DNA from: Marinobacter sp. es.042
Lineage (GTDB): Bacteria; Pseudomonadota; Gammaproteobacteria; Pseudomonadales; Oleiphilaceae
Assembly: GCF_900188315.1 (NCBI RefSeq)
Contig: NZ_LT897781.1
Location: 3,162,001 to 3,226,000 of the forward strand
Length of the DNA: 64,000 nt
Reading direction: 5' to 3'
Position numbers and translations under genes: made by a program. The notes beneath the pieces were generated by a model. The model was not told the origin of the DNA. It saw only the letters and a program-made list of their open reading frames with translations, and made no database searches. Positions 50,435 to 60,798 of this stretch are shown here, one piece after another (within the stretch, counting starts at the first letter, position 1; every line of letters starts with the position of its first letter).

Positions 50435-51700
50435 TTACAGGGTGGCCGGGAACTCCAGCTGGCCGCCAAACATCTCATCCGGGTGTATGTCGACACAGAA
50501 AACCTGTTGCCCCGGCAGCATTGTTGACAGGGTGACGGTACGTTTTGCGTCCGGCAGACCGACATAGGGCCGACAGCTGCTGATGTGCTGGGGCCGTTCC
50601 AGGGCATTCCGGAAGTACTCCCGGTGGGTCCATTGAGCGCCGGCGGAATGATACAGCGGATTGAACTTTCCGCGATGAATGTCCGGATTGGCGCGGGCAA
50701 GGTTGCCTTGCTGGATGCCCTGTGGATTGAGCAGGAAGCAGCGTTTTACGCCATCCACTTCCAACAGCTTGTTGCAGGCGGTGCTGAACGGCAGCTCCCG
50801 GCTCAGGGAATGGCAGGCTTCGAGAATTTCGAAACGCAGAAGGCGGAAATAACTCTCCTGATCGCGTATGTCCTGGGCTGACGACTCGCTGGAATCGGCA
50901 ATGATGCGTTTTAACGCCTGTTCGGTCAGTTCCGGCTTGTGTTGTTTCAGGTTGGACGGCCTTGCGAACAGGAAGCCCTGCAGAAGATCGGCCTCGGTTT
51001 GCAGGGCAATGTGAGCCTGGGTGTGGTTCTCGATCCCTTCCAGAAGCACTAGACTGCCGCTTTCGCGAATCATCTTTACCAGACTTTCCAGCAGCATCCG
51101 GGCGCGACTGTTGTTCTCGGCGTTTACCAATAGGCTCCGGTCGAGTTTCACAATGAGCGGATTGATGCGCCATAGGCGCTCAAAATTGGAATCGCCCATA
51201 CCGAAATCGTCGATAGCGATCTGAAAGCCGTGTGCCTTGGCCTTGAGGATGAATTCCAGAAGTGCGGCCGGGTTGTCGGATGCGGTTTCTACCAGTTCCA
51301 GAACCACTTTCTCGGGATCTATTCCGCTACGCTGGCATTGCAGAGCAAGCTTCTCCAGGGAAGCTTCCGGATGGATGCAGGTACCGGGATTGATATTCAG
51401 GAACAGCCAGACGGCCTGGGAGCTGGCCGCAAAGTTGTCCAGGTGAAGCTGCAGCAGGTGCCGATCCAGCTCCGGCGTCTGGTTGTTTTTTTCGGCCTGT
51501 TCGAAAAGCGTAAACGGAGAGATGTTCTCATTATTCTTTCTGACCCGGACCAATGCCTCATAGCCAACCAGTTTTCGATGGGTCGGGCTCAGGATCGGCT
51601 GGTAAACAGAACTGAAGTCATAGTCGTCGATGATCTTGGGAGTCGTGGATATTTCGGCTCCGCGATAGATGCGCCTTGGAAGTCGGACTACGCTGCTCAT
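50435..51700 (-). CDS. EAL-domain c-di-GMP phosphodiesterase with C-terminal sensor region
   Basis: This protein, about 421 residues long, carries an EAL domain at about residues 30-270: YEALVRV, NINPGT, LELVET, DDFGMG, KLDRSLL, LEGIEN and LQGFLFARP, so the catalytic residues look present though several motifs deviate. After a linker, residues 300-421 (FLLNPQGIQQGN, then VFCVDIHPDEMF) look like a Cache/PDC-type sensor, so the sensor follows the enzyme, the reverse of the usual order. I choose ATG at 51700, preceded by AAAGG; a longer frame to 51844 adds 48 mostly basic residues. It has no GGDEF domain. Confidence 0.85.
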   Translation of the reverse strand: MSSVVRLPRRIYRGAEISTTPKIIDDYDFSSVYQPILSPTHRKLVGYEALVRVRKNNENISPFTLFEQAEKNNQTPELDRHLLQLHLDNFAASSQAVWLFLNINPGTCIHPEASLEKLALQCQRSGIDPEKVVLELVETASDNPAALLEFILKAKAHGFQIAIDDFGMGDSNFERLWRINPLIVKLDRSLLVNAENNSRARMLLESLVKMIRESGSLVLLEGIENHTQAHIALQTEADLLQGFLFARPSNLKQHKPELTEQALKRIIADSSESSAQDIRDQESYFRLLRFEILEACHSLSRELPFSTACNKLLEVDGVKRCFLLNPQGIQQGNLARANPDIHRGKFNPLYHSAGAQWTHREYFRNALERPQHISSCRPYVGLPDAKRTVTLSTMLPGQQVFCVDIHPDEMFGGQLEFPATL

Positions 51701-51928
51701 GGTCAGGAACCTTTGTTTCGCTAATAATCTAGCCATCCTGGCCCGATGAAAAAGTGTCTGAACAAGGAGACCAAGCGAATTGCGTACCAGACGGCCAAAA
51801 ATCAAGCGTTTAACTATGCTTAACCCCGTCAAATAAATGAACATGATTGCCGCTTTCTACGCTACCGCACTGGATCCGGGCAGATTTTCGGTCGCAATGG
51901 CGGCAACGCACCAAAACAGGGTTTCTTG

Positions 51929-53227
51929 ATGCCATCGAAAAGTCAGTTCCGTTTGCTTGGCCAACGCCGGTTCCTGCCGTTTTATCTGACCCAGTTCTCT
52001 GGCGCCTTCAACGACAATCTGTTCAAGAACGCGCTGCTGCTGCTGATCACCTTCAATGCCGGCGGTTTGATGGGGATGTCGGTGAATGTGGTGGTTAACC
52101 TGGCCGCTTTCCTCTTCATACTGCCGTTTTTCCTGTTTTCCGGGATTGCCGGCGAGATGGCGGATCGCTACGAAAAATCCCGGATCATCCGGAATGTGAA
52201 GCTGGCGGAAATTGTCATCATGGCCGTTGCTGCACTCGGACTGTGGTTCGGCTGGTACGAGTTGTTGCTGGTTCTGCTGTTCCTGATGGGTACCCAGTCC
52301 ACGTTCTTCGGTCCGGTGAAATACGCGATCCTGCCCCAGGTGTTGGCGGACGATGAGCTGGTGGGCGGCAATGGCCTGGTTGGTATGGGCACCTTTGTAG
52401 CAATTCTGTTGGGCACTATTGCCGCGGGTTTGCTGATGGGGCTTGAGACCGCGGCCCGCTTGACGGCGATTGCCGTTGTGGTGATGGCGGTACTCGGCTA
52501 CCTGGCGGCGCGCCAGGTGCCGGGGACCGAACCCGACGGTTCCGGTGTGACGGTGCGTTTCCGGCCGGTGGTGGAAACCTGGAGACTGATGGCTCTGGCG
52601 GCCGAGCGCCGGCAGGTGTTGCTGGCGGTACTGACCATATCCTGGTTCTGGTTTCTTGGTGCTGCCTATCTGACCCAGTTTCCCAATTTTGCCCGCACCA
52701 ATCTGCTTGGCGACGAAACCGTTGTCACCCTGCTGCTGGCCATGTTCACCATCGGCATTTCCATCGGCTCCATGATGTGCGAGCGGCTCACCAAACACCG
52801 GATCACCCTGTCACCTGTGCCCTGGGGTGCCCTGGGGCTGAGCCTGTTCGGGATAGACCTGTATTTTGCGGTGCCGGATGACCCCATGGCCTCCACCTGG
52901 TGGACCCTGTTGACCGATCCTGTCTATCTGAGAGTTTTGATGGATCTGGTCGGCATCGGGATTTGTGGCGGTCTTTTCATCGTGCCTCTGTACGCCTTTA
53001 TTCAGCACGAAACGCCACGGACCAAACGTGCCCGTATCATTGCTGCGCTGAATGTCATTAATGCGTTGTTCATGGTGGTGAGCGCCCTGGCCGGAATTGT
53101 GGTGCTCGGTGTGTTGGAGGTAAGCATTCCGGGGTTTTTCCTGCTGCTCTCGCTCCTGAACGGGTTGGTGTTGCTGGTGGTATGGCGACTTCGACGAAAA
53201 ACAGCCGGCAGTTCTGTGGATAATTAG
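51929..53227 (+). CDS. LplT-like MFS transporter
   Basis: This 432-residue protein has about twelve transmembrane helices and belongs to the major facilitator family. The blocks FYLTQFSGAFNDNLFKNALL, GEMADRYEKSR and GTQSTFFGPVKYAILPQ match the lysophospholipid transporter LplT, which flips lysophospholipids into the cytoplasm for re-acylation, and the MFS half of fused LplT-acyltransferases. No acyltransferase (Aas) gene is next to it here. The ATG at 51929 follows AGGG; a TTG just before it is possible. It is divergent from the EAL gene, and its last codons contain a DnaA box. Confidence 0.88.
   Translation: MPSKSQFRLLGQRRFLPFYLTQFSGAFNDNLFKNALLLLITFNAGGLMGMSVNVVVNLAAFLFILPFFLFSGIAGEMADRYEKSRIIRNVKLAEIVIMAVAALGLWFGWYELLLVLLFLMGTQSTFFGPVKYAILPQVLADDELVGGNGLVGMGTFVAILLGTIAAGLLMGLETAARLTAIAVVVMAVLGYLAARQVPGTEPDGSGVTVRFRPVVETWRLMALAAERRQVLLAVLTISWFWFLGAAYLTQFPNFARTNLLGDETVVTLLLAMFTIGISIGSMMCERLTKHRITLSPVPWGALGLSLFGIDLYFAVPDDPMASTWWTLLTDPVYLRVLMDLVGIGICGGLFIVPLYAFIQHETPRTKRARIIAALNVINALFMVVSALAGIVVLGVLEVSIPGFFLLLSLLNGLVLLVVWRLRRKTAGSSVDN
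53215..53223 (-). other. Perfect DnaA box at the end of the LplT-like gene
   Basis: TGTGGATAA is the reverse complement of the consensus TTATCCACA. It overlaps the last codons of the MFS gene and lies 356 bases before mnmG. Confidence 0.7.
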
Positions 53228-53578
53228 TTGGACAACCTACGGAAAGCCTCTGGATTACTTTCTGTATAATAAGATAAAACAATAACCTAGGTGTTTTTTT
53301 AGGGTGAATAATAAGTAGTCTTGCATGTGGATAACTTTCTTGAAAACTTTTCTGAGAAGAGTGATCCAAACCCATGAAAAGCCGTAGGTTTCGGTTTTCC
53401 ACTATCCATTTAACGCTCGGAAAAGTCCCCTTTGAGCCCTGACCAGGCCACTGCCGCTTTCAACGTGGTTCGTCTCTGGTTAAAATTTGCACATCCTGAC
53501 TGCAATTTCCCGGGTGAAGCGTTATACTCGCCGCCCTGTTTTTATACCCTTTTATAAGCCCGATTTCCGAGGTGAGCT
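53228..53578. other. Non-coding region upstream of mnmG
   Basis: This 351-base stretch has no gene. Its first half is AT-rich, with TATAAT at 53265-53270 lacking a good -35, and holds a perfect DnaA box at 53326-53334. A second candidate -10 (TATACT at 53523-53528) lies 50 bases before the mnmG start, again with a poor -35. It recalls the gidA-mioC neighbourhood of the enterobacterial origin. Confidence 0.6.
53326..53334 (-). other. Perfect DnaA box upstream of mnmG
   Basis: TGTGGATAA has the same orientation as the box at 53215-53223, 111 bases away. It lies in the AT-rich part of the mnmG upstream region and may serve DnaA control of mnmG or mark a secondary origin element. Confidence 0.7.
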
Positions 53579-55465
53579 GTGGATTTTCCGACCCGTTTCG
53601 ATGTCATTGTCATTGGTGGTGGCCATGCCGGTACCGAGGCCGCGCTGGCGGCTGCGCGCATGGGTTCCCAGACCCTGCTGCTGACCCACAACATTGAGAC
53701 CCTGGGTCAGATGTCCTGCAACCCGGCCATCGGCGGTATTGGTAAAAGCCATCTGGTAAAAGAAATCGATGCGCTTGGCGGTGCCATGGCCGAGGCCACG
53801 GACAAGGCTGGCATCCAGTTCCGGGTCCTGAATAGCCGCAAGGGGCCGGCCGTGCGCGCCACCCGTGCCCAGGCTGACCGTGTGCTTTACAAAGCCGCCA
53901 TCCGCCATACCCTGGAAAGCCAGCCGAACCTGACACTGTTCCAGCAGGCGGCGGACGATCTGATTGTGGAAAACGACCAGGTGACCGGTGTCGTGACCCA
54001 GACCGGTATTCGCTTCAACGCCAGGACCGTGGTGCTTACCACCGGTACTTTCCTGGGCGGCGTTATTCACATTGGAATGCAGCACCATGCCGGCGGCCGG
54101 GCCGGTGATGCACCGGCCAATGCCCTGGCACAGCGCTTGCGGGAACTGCCTTTCAACGTTGGTCGCCTTAAAACCGGCACGCCGCCTCGCATCGACGCCC
54201 GGTCTGTGGATTTCTCGGTAATGCAGGAGCAGTGGGGGGATGATCCCACCCCGGTGATGTCCTTTATCGGCAGCCGGAGCCAGCACCCGGAACAGGTCTG
54301 CTGCTACGTGACCCGGACCACCGAACAGACACACGATATTATCCGCAGCGGTTTTGACCGTTCGCCGATGTTTGCCGGCAGCATTGAAGGTGTGGGCCCC
54401 CGCTACTGCCCGTCTATCGAAGACAAGGTAAACCGCTTTGCCGACAAGGATTCACACCAGATCTTTGTAGAACCGGAAGGCCTGACTACCAACGAGCTCT
54501 ACCCGAACGGTATTTCCACCAGCCTGCCGTTTGATATCCAGTTGGCGGCGGTGCGTTCGATTCCCGGCTTTGAAAATGCCCACATTACCCGGCCGGGTTA
54601 CGCCATCGAATACGATTACCTGAATCCGCAGGACCTGCGCCATACCCTGGAAACCAAGTTCATCCAGGGCCTGTATTTTGCCGGCCAGATCAACGGCACC
54701 ACCGGCTATGAAGAAGCCGGGGCCCAGGGTCTGTTGGCAGGGATCAACGCTGCCCTGCGGTCCCAGGACAAAGACGAGTGGTACCCGCGCCGGGACGAGG
54801 CCTATCTGGGTGTGCTGGTGGATGACCTGATTACCATGGGTACGTCCGAGCCTTACCGCATGTTTACCAGCCGCGCCGAGTACCGTCTGATCCTGCGCGA
54901 GGACAACGCCGACCTGCGCCTGACCGAAACCGGCCGCAAGCTCGGTCTGGTGAACGACGAGCGCTGGCAGAAGTTCAATGACAAGCGTGAGGCGATCACC
55001 AACGAGCGCAGCCGCCTGGAAGCCACCCGGATCCATCCGAACACTGAGGCCGGTGAACGGGCCAACGGCTTTCTCAAGCAGCCGATGACCCGGGACCAGT
55101 CCCTGGCTGAGCTGCTGCGTCGCCCCGAGATTGTCTACAACCACATCGCCAAAATCGGTGCAGAGCAGGCCGACGATCCGGTGGTCGCGGATCAGGTGGA
55201 AATCGAGATCAAGTACGAGGGTTATATTTCCCGTCAGACGGACGAGATCGAGCGGCTCCGTAAAAACGAGAACACCGCTCTGCCGGTGGATCTGGATTAT
55301 GACGTTATCGGCGGCCTGTCCAACGAGATCAAGCAGAAGCTCAAGACCGTGCGGCCGGAAACCGTGGCTCAGGCCTCACGTATCCAGGGTGTGACCCCGG
55401 CGGCGGTGAGCCAGATCCTGGTGCACCTGAAAAAGCGCGACCTGCTGCGCAAACAGTCGGCCTGA
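53579..55465 (+). CDS. mnmG: tRNA uridine-5-carboxymethylaminomethyl modification enzyme MnmG
   Basis: This 628-residue FAD protein (GidA) partners with MnmE in wobble-uridine modification. The FAD site shows [14 protein letters not shown] near residue 10; [20 protein letters not shown] carries a conserved Cys; [10 protein letters not shown] and [10 protein letters not shown] are further family blocks. The start is GTG at 53579 after GAGG. rsmG follows nine bases after its stop, the classical gidA-gidB arrangement. Two DnaA boxes and a candidate promoter lie upstream. Confidence 0.98.
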   Translation: MDFPTRFDVIVIGGGHAGTEAALAAARMGSQTLLLTHNIETLGQMSCNPAIGGIGKSHLVKEIDALGGAMAEATDKAGIQFRVLNSRKGPAVRATRAQADRVLYKAAIRHTLESQPNLTLFQQAADDLIVENDQVTGVVTQTGIRFNARTVVLTTGTFLGGVIHIGMQHHAGGRAGDAPANALAQRLRELPFNVGRLKTGTPPRIDARSVDFSVMQEQWGDDPTPVMSFIGSRSQHPEQVCCYVTRTTEQTHDIIRSGFDRSPMFAGSIEGVGPRYCPSIEDKVNRFADKDSHQIFVEPEGLTTNELYPNGISTSLPFDIQLAAVRSIPGFENAHITRPGYAIEYDYLNPQDLRHTLETKFIQGLYFAGQINGTTGYEEAGAQGLLAGINAALRSQDKDEWYPRRDEAYLGVLVDDLITMGTSEPYRMFTSRAEYRLILREDNADLRLTETGRKLGLVNDERWQKFNDKREAITNERSRLEATRIHPNTEAGERANGFLKQPMTRDQSLAELLRRPEIVYNHIAKIGAEQADDPVVADQVEIEIKYEGYISRQTDEIERLRKNENTALPVDLDYDVIGGLSNEIKQKLKTVRPETVAQASRIQGVTPAAVSQILVHLKKRDLLRKQSA

Positions 55466-55474
55466 TCCGCGCCC

Positions 55475-56119
55475 ATGACCAAGTCACCCTGGCACGGCCA
55501 GCTCCGGGATGGACTGGCCACAATGGGCCTGTTCCTGGATGAGGATCGGCAGGAAAAGCTTCTGGCTTTTCTGGGCCTGCTCAACAAGTGGAACCGGGCG
55601 TACAACCTCACGGCTGTACGTGATGAGCGTGTGATGGTGTCCCGGCAACTGCTCGACAGCCTGAGCATTCTGCCGTGGGTAACGACGGATCATCTTCTGG
55701 ATGTGGGCGCCGGCGGCGGCCTGCCCGGTATTCCCCTGGCGATCGCCCTGCCCGAAAAGCGCTTTACCCTGCTCGACAGCAACGGCAAGAAGACCCGTTT
55801 TCTCAACCAGTGTGTGCTGGAGCTCGGCCTGGAAAATGTCGAGGTTGTTCACGGGCGCGCGGAAGATTGCAATCCTCCGGAACCCTTCAGCCAGATCAGC
55901 AGCCGCGCCTTTACCGCGCTCGAGAATCTGGTGGGCTGGTGCGGCGATCTGTTGGCAAATGAGGGTGAGTTCCTTGCCATGAAAGGTCAGTTTCCGGATG
56001 ATGAAGTGTCTGCCCTTCCGGCTGGCTGGCAGGTAACATCCAGCCATTCCCTGGCCGTACCGGGCGCCGATGGCGACCGCCATCTGCTGGTGATCGCCCG
56101 GACCGTGAATTCCCGGTAG
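55475..56119 (+). CDS. rsmG: 16S rRNA m7G527 methyltransferase RsmG
   Basis: This 214-residue SAM-dependent enzyme (GidB) methylates N7 of G527 in 16S rRNA; its loss gives low-level streptomycin resistance in other bacteria. The SAM site is LLDVGAGGGLPGIPLA near residue 70, and NKWNRAYNLTAVRD near residue 35 is a family signature. It follows mnmG closely and lies 50 bases before parA, so mnmG-rsmG-parA-parB is probably one transcript. Confidence 0.97.
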   Translation: MTKSPWHGQLRDGLATMGLFLDEDRQEKLLAFLGLLNKWNRAYNLTAVRDERVMVSRQLLDSLSILPWVTTDHLLDVGAGGGLPGIPLAIALPEKRFTLLDSNGKKTRFLNQCVLELGLENVEVVHGRAEDCNPPEPFSQISSRAFTALENLVGWCGDLLANEGEFLAMKGQFPDDEVSALPAGWQVTSSHSLAVPGADGDRHLLVIARTVNSR

Positions 56120-56169
56120 TTTGGCAGTCCAATTTCTGAACCGGTAACCCATAAACAAGGAGGCAGGAC

Positions 56170-56964
56170 ATGGCGCGCGTGATTGCAGTGACCAATCAGA
56201 AAGGCGGTGTGGGCAAAACCACCACCTGCGTCAACCTTGCTGCCTCCCTGGCCGCCACCAAGCGTGGGGTGCTGCTGGTGGATATGGATCCCCAGGGCAA
56301 CGCCACCATGGGCAGCGGTGTGGATAAAAACGCCCTGGAACTGTCCGGCTACGACATGCTGACCAAGCGCGCCAGCGCCGCCGAGGTGATCATTCCCGCC
56401 GAGGCTTCCGGCTTCGATATCCTTCCGGCCAACGGTGACCTGACGGCGGCCGAAGTCGAACTGATGAACGAGATTGGTCGCGAACACCGCCTGAGACTGG
56501 CGTTGAACACCGTTCGTGATAATTACGATTACATCCTCATCGATTGCCCGCCATCGCTCAGCCTGTTGACAGTGAATGCGCTCTCGGCGGCAGACTCGGT
56601 GCTGATTCCAATGCAATGCGAGTACTATGCATTGGAAGGATTGGCCGCGCTGATGAACACCGTTGAGCAGATTCAGGAAACGGTCAATCCGAATCTGCAG
56701 GTGGAAGGCATTCTGCGTACCATGTACGACCCTCGCAACAGCCTTACCCTGGACGTTTCCGGCCAGCTGAGCGAGTACTTTGGCGACAAGGTGTATCGTG
56801 CAGTGATTCCCCGCAATGTCCGTCTGGCCGAGGCCCCCAGCTATGGGATTCCGGCCCTGAAATACGACCGCGCCTCCAAGGGTGCGATCGCCTACCTGGC
56901 CCTGGCGGGCGAAATGGTTCGCCGCCACGGTTCAAAAAAGACATCCGCGCCGGTTGCGGTGTAA
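56170..56964 (+). CDS. parA: Chromosome-partitioning ATPase ParA (Soj)
   Basis: This 264-residue ATPase drives origin segregation. The deviant Walker A motif KGGVGKTTT is at residues 11-19, the A' motif is DMDPQGNATMG and Walker B is YILIDCPPSL. It lacks the N-terminal DNA-binding domain of plasmid ParA, as chromosomal forms do. AAGGAGG lies just before the ATG. parB follows 48 bases later, and the cognate parS sites lie in recF. Confidence 0.97.
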   Translation: MARVIAVTNQKGGVGKTTTCVNLAASLAATKRGVLLVDMDPQGNATMGSGVDKNALELSGYDMLTKRASAAEVIIPAEASGFDILPANGDLTAAEVELMNEIGREHRLRLALNTVRDNYDYILIDCPPSLSLLTVNALSAADSVLIPMQCEYYALEGLAALMNTVEQIQETVNPNLQVEGILRTMYDPRNSLTLDVSGQLSEYFGDKVYRAVIPRNVRLAEAPSYGIPALKYDRASKGAIAYLALAGEMVRRHGSKKTSAPVAV

Positions 56965-57012
56965 CATACCGCCCTGTCACTCACTTAAGCACAACGATAT
57001 TCAACGGGAAGA

Positions 57013-57900
57013 ATGACTGACACCATGGCGGCGAAGAAACGAGGTTTGGGTGAACGTGGACTGGGCGCCCTGCTGGCGGGCTCCAAGGTCAATCTTGACC
57101 AGGAGCTCAAAGACCACGACGGTGAGCTCCGCGAAGTTCCCATTGATCTGATCCAGCGTGGCCGGTACCAGCCCCGGCGCGACATGGACCCCGCCGCCCT
57201 GCAGGAACTGGCAGATTCCATTCGCCAACAAGGCGTGATGCAGCCGGTGGTGGTTCGTCCCATCGCTGAAGGCCGGTACGAGCTGATCGCCGGTGAGCGC
57301 CGCTGGCGGGCCACCCAGATGGCCGGCCTGGACAGCATCCCTGCCATCATCCGGGATGTCCCCGATGAAGCCGCCATCGCGATGGCGCTGATCGAGAACA
57401 TCCAGCGTGAGAACCTCAATCCCATTGAAGAAGCTTTCGCTCTTCAGCGCTTGCAGGACGAGTTCGGCCTGACCCAGGCCCAGGTGGCCGAAGCCGTGGG
57501 CAAATCCCGTACGACCATTACCAACCTGCTTCGACTGATCGGTTTGTCCGAAGACGTTCGTATTATGCTCGAGCATGGCGATCTGGAAATGGGCCACGGC
57601 CGGGCAATGCTGACCCTGGCGCCGGAACTGCAGATGCAGGTGGCCAAACAGGTGGTGGCCAAATCCCTGTCGGTTCGCCAGACTGAAGCTTTGGTACGGC
57701 GGGTGCAGCAGGAAACACCGGACAGCAAATCCCGGAAAAAGGGAGTGGTGGACCCCAACATTCGCGCGCTCCAGGATGATCTCGCGGAGCGACTGGGTGC
57801 ACGAGTGTCGATCGATCATGGCCAGCGTGGCAAAGGCAAGCTGGTGATCGAGTACAGTTCCCTCGACGAACTTGACGGGATTTTGGGTCATATTCGCTAG
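57013..57900 (+). CDS. parB: Chromosome-partitioning protein ParB (Spo0J)
   Basis: This 295-residue CTPase clamp binds parS and spreads along DNA. It begins with the ParA-contacting segment KKRGLGERGLGALL. The CTP-binding domain contains the GERRWRA motif and ENIQRENLNPIEEA; the parS-reading helix-turn-helix is LTQAQVAEAVGKSRTTITN (about residues 155-175); the C terminus dimerises. ATG at 57013 is close to its ribosome-binding site; ATG at 57025 is an alternative. It ends the partition operon; about 150 bases later a strong promoter starts the atp operon. Confidence 0.97.
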   Translation: MTDTMAAKKRGLGERGLGALLAGSKVNLDQELKDHDGELREVPIDLIQRGRYQPRRDMDPAALQELADSIRQQGVMQPVVVRPIAEGRYELIAGERRWRATQMAGLDSIPAIIRDVPDEAAIAMALIENIQRENLNPIEEAFALQRLQDEFGLTQAQVAEAVGKSRTTITNLLRLIGLSEDVRIMLEHGDLEMGHGRAMLTLAPELQMQVAKQVVAKSLSVRQTEALVRRVQQETPDSKSRKKGVVDPNIRALQDDLAERLGARVSIDHGQRGKGKLVIEYSSLDELDGILGHIR

Positions 57901-58050
57901 TGCCAGATGTAAATCATTCTAAAGTGCTAGTTTTTCTTAAAAATACTACATGTTGTAATCATCAATATTTGATGACACAACCTGTGTCAATTAGAACGAT
58001 TTGAGCGGATGTGCTGGTTGATTTTTAACCGCGAATTTGGGCGGCTCTTG

Positions 58051-58079
58051 TTGAACGGGCATCGGTTAACACATATAAT
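58051..58079 (+). promoter_or_regulatory. Near-consensus sigma-70 promoter of the atp operon
   Basis: TTGAAC (-35, 58051-58056) and TATAAT (-10, 58074-58079) are separated by 17 bases, five and six matches to consensus. Transcription would start near 58086, about 23 bases before atpI. The 208-base gap before atpI is AT-rich and otherwise shows no gene. Confidence 0.85.
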
Positions 58080-58108
58080 TTCGCGCGCTTGTAACAACAG
58101 CTGGTGAC

Positions 58109-58501
58109 ATGACAGGTTTCAGAAAAGCCATCACGTACGTGCCGCTTAAAGAGTGGCTGATCATAGAGATGGTTCTTTTAGTCGTCATCAGCTTACTGTG
58201 GTTGATCGAGAGCAGAGCAGCTGGGTATTCCGCGTTTATAGGCGGTCTTATTTTTGTCATACCCAACGCCTATTTTGCGCACCGGACCTATCGGTTTGAG
58301 GGTGCTCGCCAGATGCAACTGGCGGTCAGTAATATGTTCAGGGCAGCGAGTATCAAAATTGCCCTTACCGCGATTTTTTTTGCGGCCGTTTTCACTTTAA
58401 TGGAGTCAGTCCACGGGCCGGCTCTGTTATTCACTTTTGCTGTGATGGTTGCGATAGGTACGGCTTTGCGCTGGCTTATCCGGCCGCGCCCACAGCGATG
58501 A
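58109..58501 (+). CDS. atpI: ATP synthase subunit I
   Basis: This 130-residue membrane protein has four hydrophobic segments (for example WLIIEMVLLVVISLLWLI and IKIALTAIFFAAVF). AtpI opens most atp operons and is thought to help c-ring assembly; it is not part of the finished enzyme. GGLIFVIPNAYFAHRTYRF is a typical block. It starts about 23 bases after the likely transcription start and lies 15 bases before atpB. Confidence 0.93.
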   Translation: MTGFRKAITYVPLKEWLIIEMVLLVVISLLWLIESRAAGYSAFIGGLIFVIPNAYFAHRTYRFEGARQMQLAVSNMFRAASIKIALTAIFFAAVFTLMESVHGPALLFTFAVMVAIGTALRWLIRPRPQR

Positions 58502-59386
<885 letters not shown>

Positions 59387-59418
59387 TCTATTCTGTAAAC
59401 AAACCCTTAACTATCTGA

Positions 59419-59664
<246 letters not shown>

Positions 59665-59750
59665 TCAAAACGAGACCTGAGGGCGCCGGCTGATGCCGCG
59701 CCCCACTTCCCGTTAACCGGGACGCAACGAATAGCAAGAGGTATATCGCC

Positions 59751-60221
59751 GTGAATATAAACCTTACGTTGATAGGGCAATCGATTGCTTTCGCTATTTT
59801 CGTCTGGTTCTGCGTCAAATATGTATGGCCGCCTATCACGGCTGCCATGGCAGAGCGCCAGAAAAAAATAGCCGACGGCCTTTCTGCTGCAGATCGGGCT
59901 TCTCTGGATCTGGAGCTTGCCCAACAAAAAGCTTCCCAAGAGCTTCAAAAGGCGAAAGAAGAGTCTGCTGCCCTGATTGATCAGGCAAACAAGCGTGCCG
60001 CCCAGATTGTAGAAGCCTCCAAGGATGATGCTCGCAAAGAAGGCGAAAAGCTCCTTGAACAGGCCAGGGCGGAAATTCAGCAGGAGCGTGTCCAGGCTCG
60101 CGATGCACTCAGAGCAGAAGTCGCTACATTGGCTGTTGCTGGTGCCGAGAAGATCCTGGAAACCTCTGTAGATGCCAAAGCTCACAGCGAGATGCTGGAC
60201 AAGCTGGCCGCAGAACTCTAA
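59751..60221 (+). CDS. atpF: ATP synthase Fo subunit b
   Basis: This 156-residue stator subunit has one N-terminal membrane helix ([20 protein letters not shown]) followed by a long charged coiled coil that reaches the delta subunit. The start is GTG after AGAGG. A single b gene is present, so the stalk is a homodimer as in E. coli. atpH begins 12 bases after its stop. Confidence 0.97.
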   Translation: MNINLTLIGQSIAFAIFVWFCVKYVWPPITAAMAERQKKIADGLSAADRASLDLELAQQKASQELQKAKEESAALIDQANKRAAQIVEASKDDARKEGEKLLEQARAEIQQERVQARDALRAEVATLAVAGAEKILETSVDAKAHSEMLDKLAAEL

Positions 60222-60233
60222 GCGAGGGTCACC

Positions 60234-60770
60234 ATGGCAGAACTTACTACGTTAGCCCGACCCTACGCGAAGGCCGTTTTTGGTGCTGCGCAAGACCAGA
60301 AAGCTGTTGATCTGTGGGATCAGGCTCTGGCTTTCGCGGCTCAGGTGGCGGCTGACCAAGAGGTAAAGAACATTCTGGCCATTCCTGGCCTGTCTGAGCA
60401 ACGCAAGGCGGAACTCTTCGCTGACTGTTTTGAAGAGCCGCTGCCTGAAGCACTCAGAAACTTCCTGTTGATTCTTGCTGAAAACAAGCGCCTGCCGTTG
60501 TTGCCGGAAATTTCAGCCCTGTTCAGCCTTTACCGCGCGGATCTTGAGCGCACAGTCAAACTGAAGGTGAGCACGGCATTTGAATTGACCGAAGAGCAGC
60601 AGCAGAAGCTCATCGAAGCGCTGTCCAAAAAGCTGGAGCGCAAGGTGGCCCTGGAAACCGCCGTCGATCAGTCCCTGATTGGCGGCGTGGTAGTAAATAC
60701 GGGTGATCTGGTTATCGACGCTTCAGTCCGAGGCAAACTGGCCAAGATGGCCAGGGCTATGGGCTCCTGA
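60234..60770 (+). CDS. atpH: ATP synthase F1 subunit delta
   Basis: This 178-residue peripheral-stalk protein links F1 to subunit b. It begins [15 protein letters not shown], and the C-terminal block [22 protein letters not shown] is diagnostic. Length is normal. atpA begins 28 bases after its stop. Confidence 0.97.
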   Translation: MAELTTLARPYAKAVFGAAQDQKAVDLWDQALAFAAQVAADQEVKNILAIPGLSEQRKAELFADCFEEPLPEALRNFLLILAENKRLPLLPEISALFSLYRADLERTVKLKVSTAFELTEEQQQKLIEALSKKLERKVALETAVDQSLIGGVVVNTGDLVIDASVRGKLAKMARAMGS

Positions 60771-60798
60771 TTTCAGCACAAGGTTTGAGGACAAAGGC

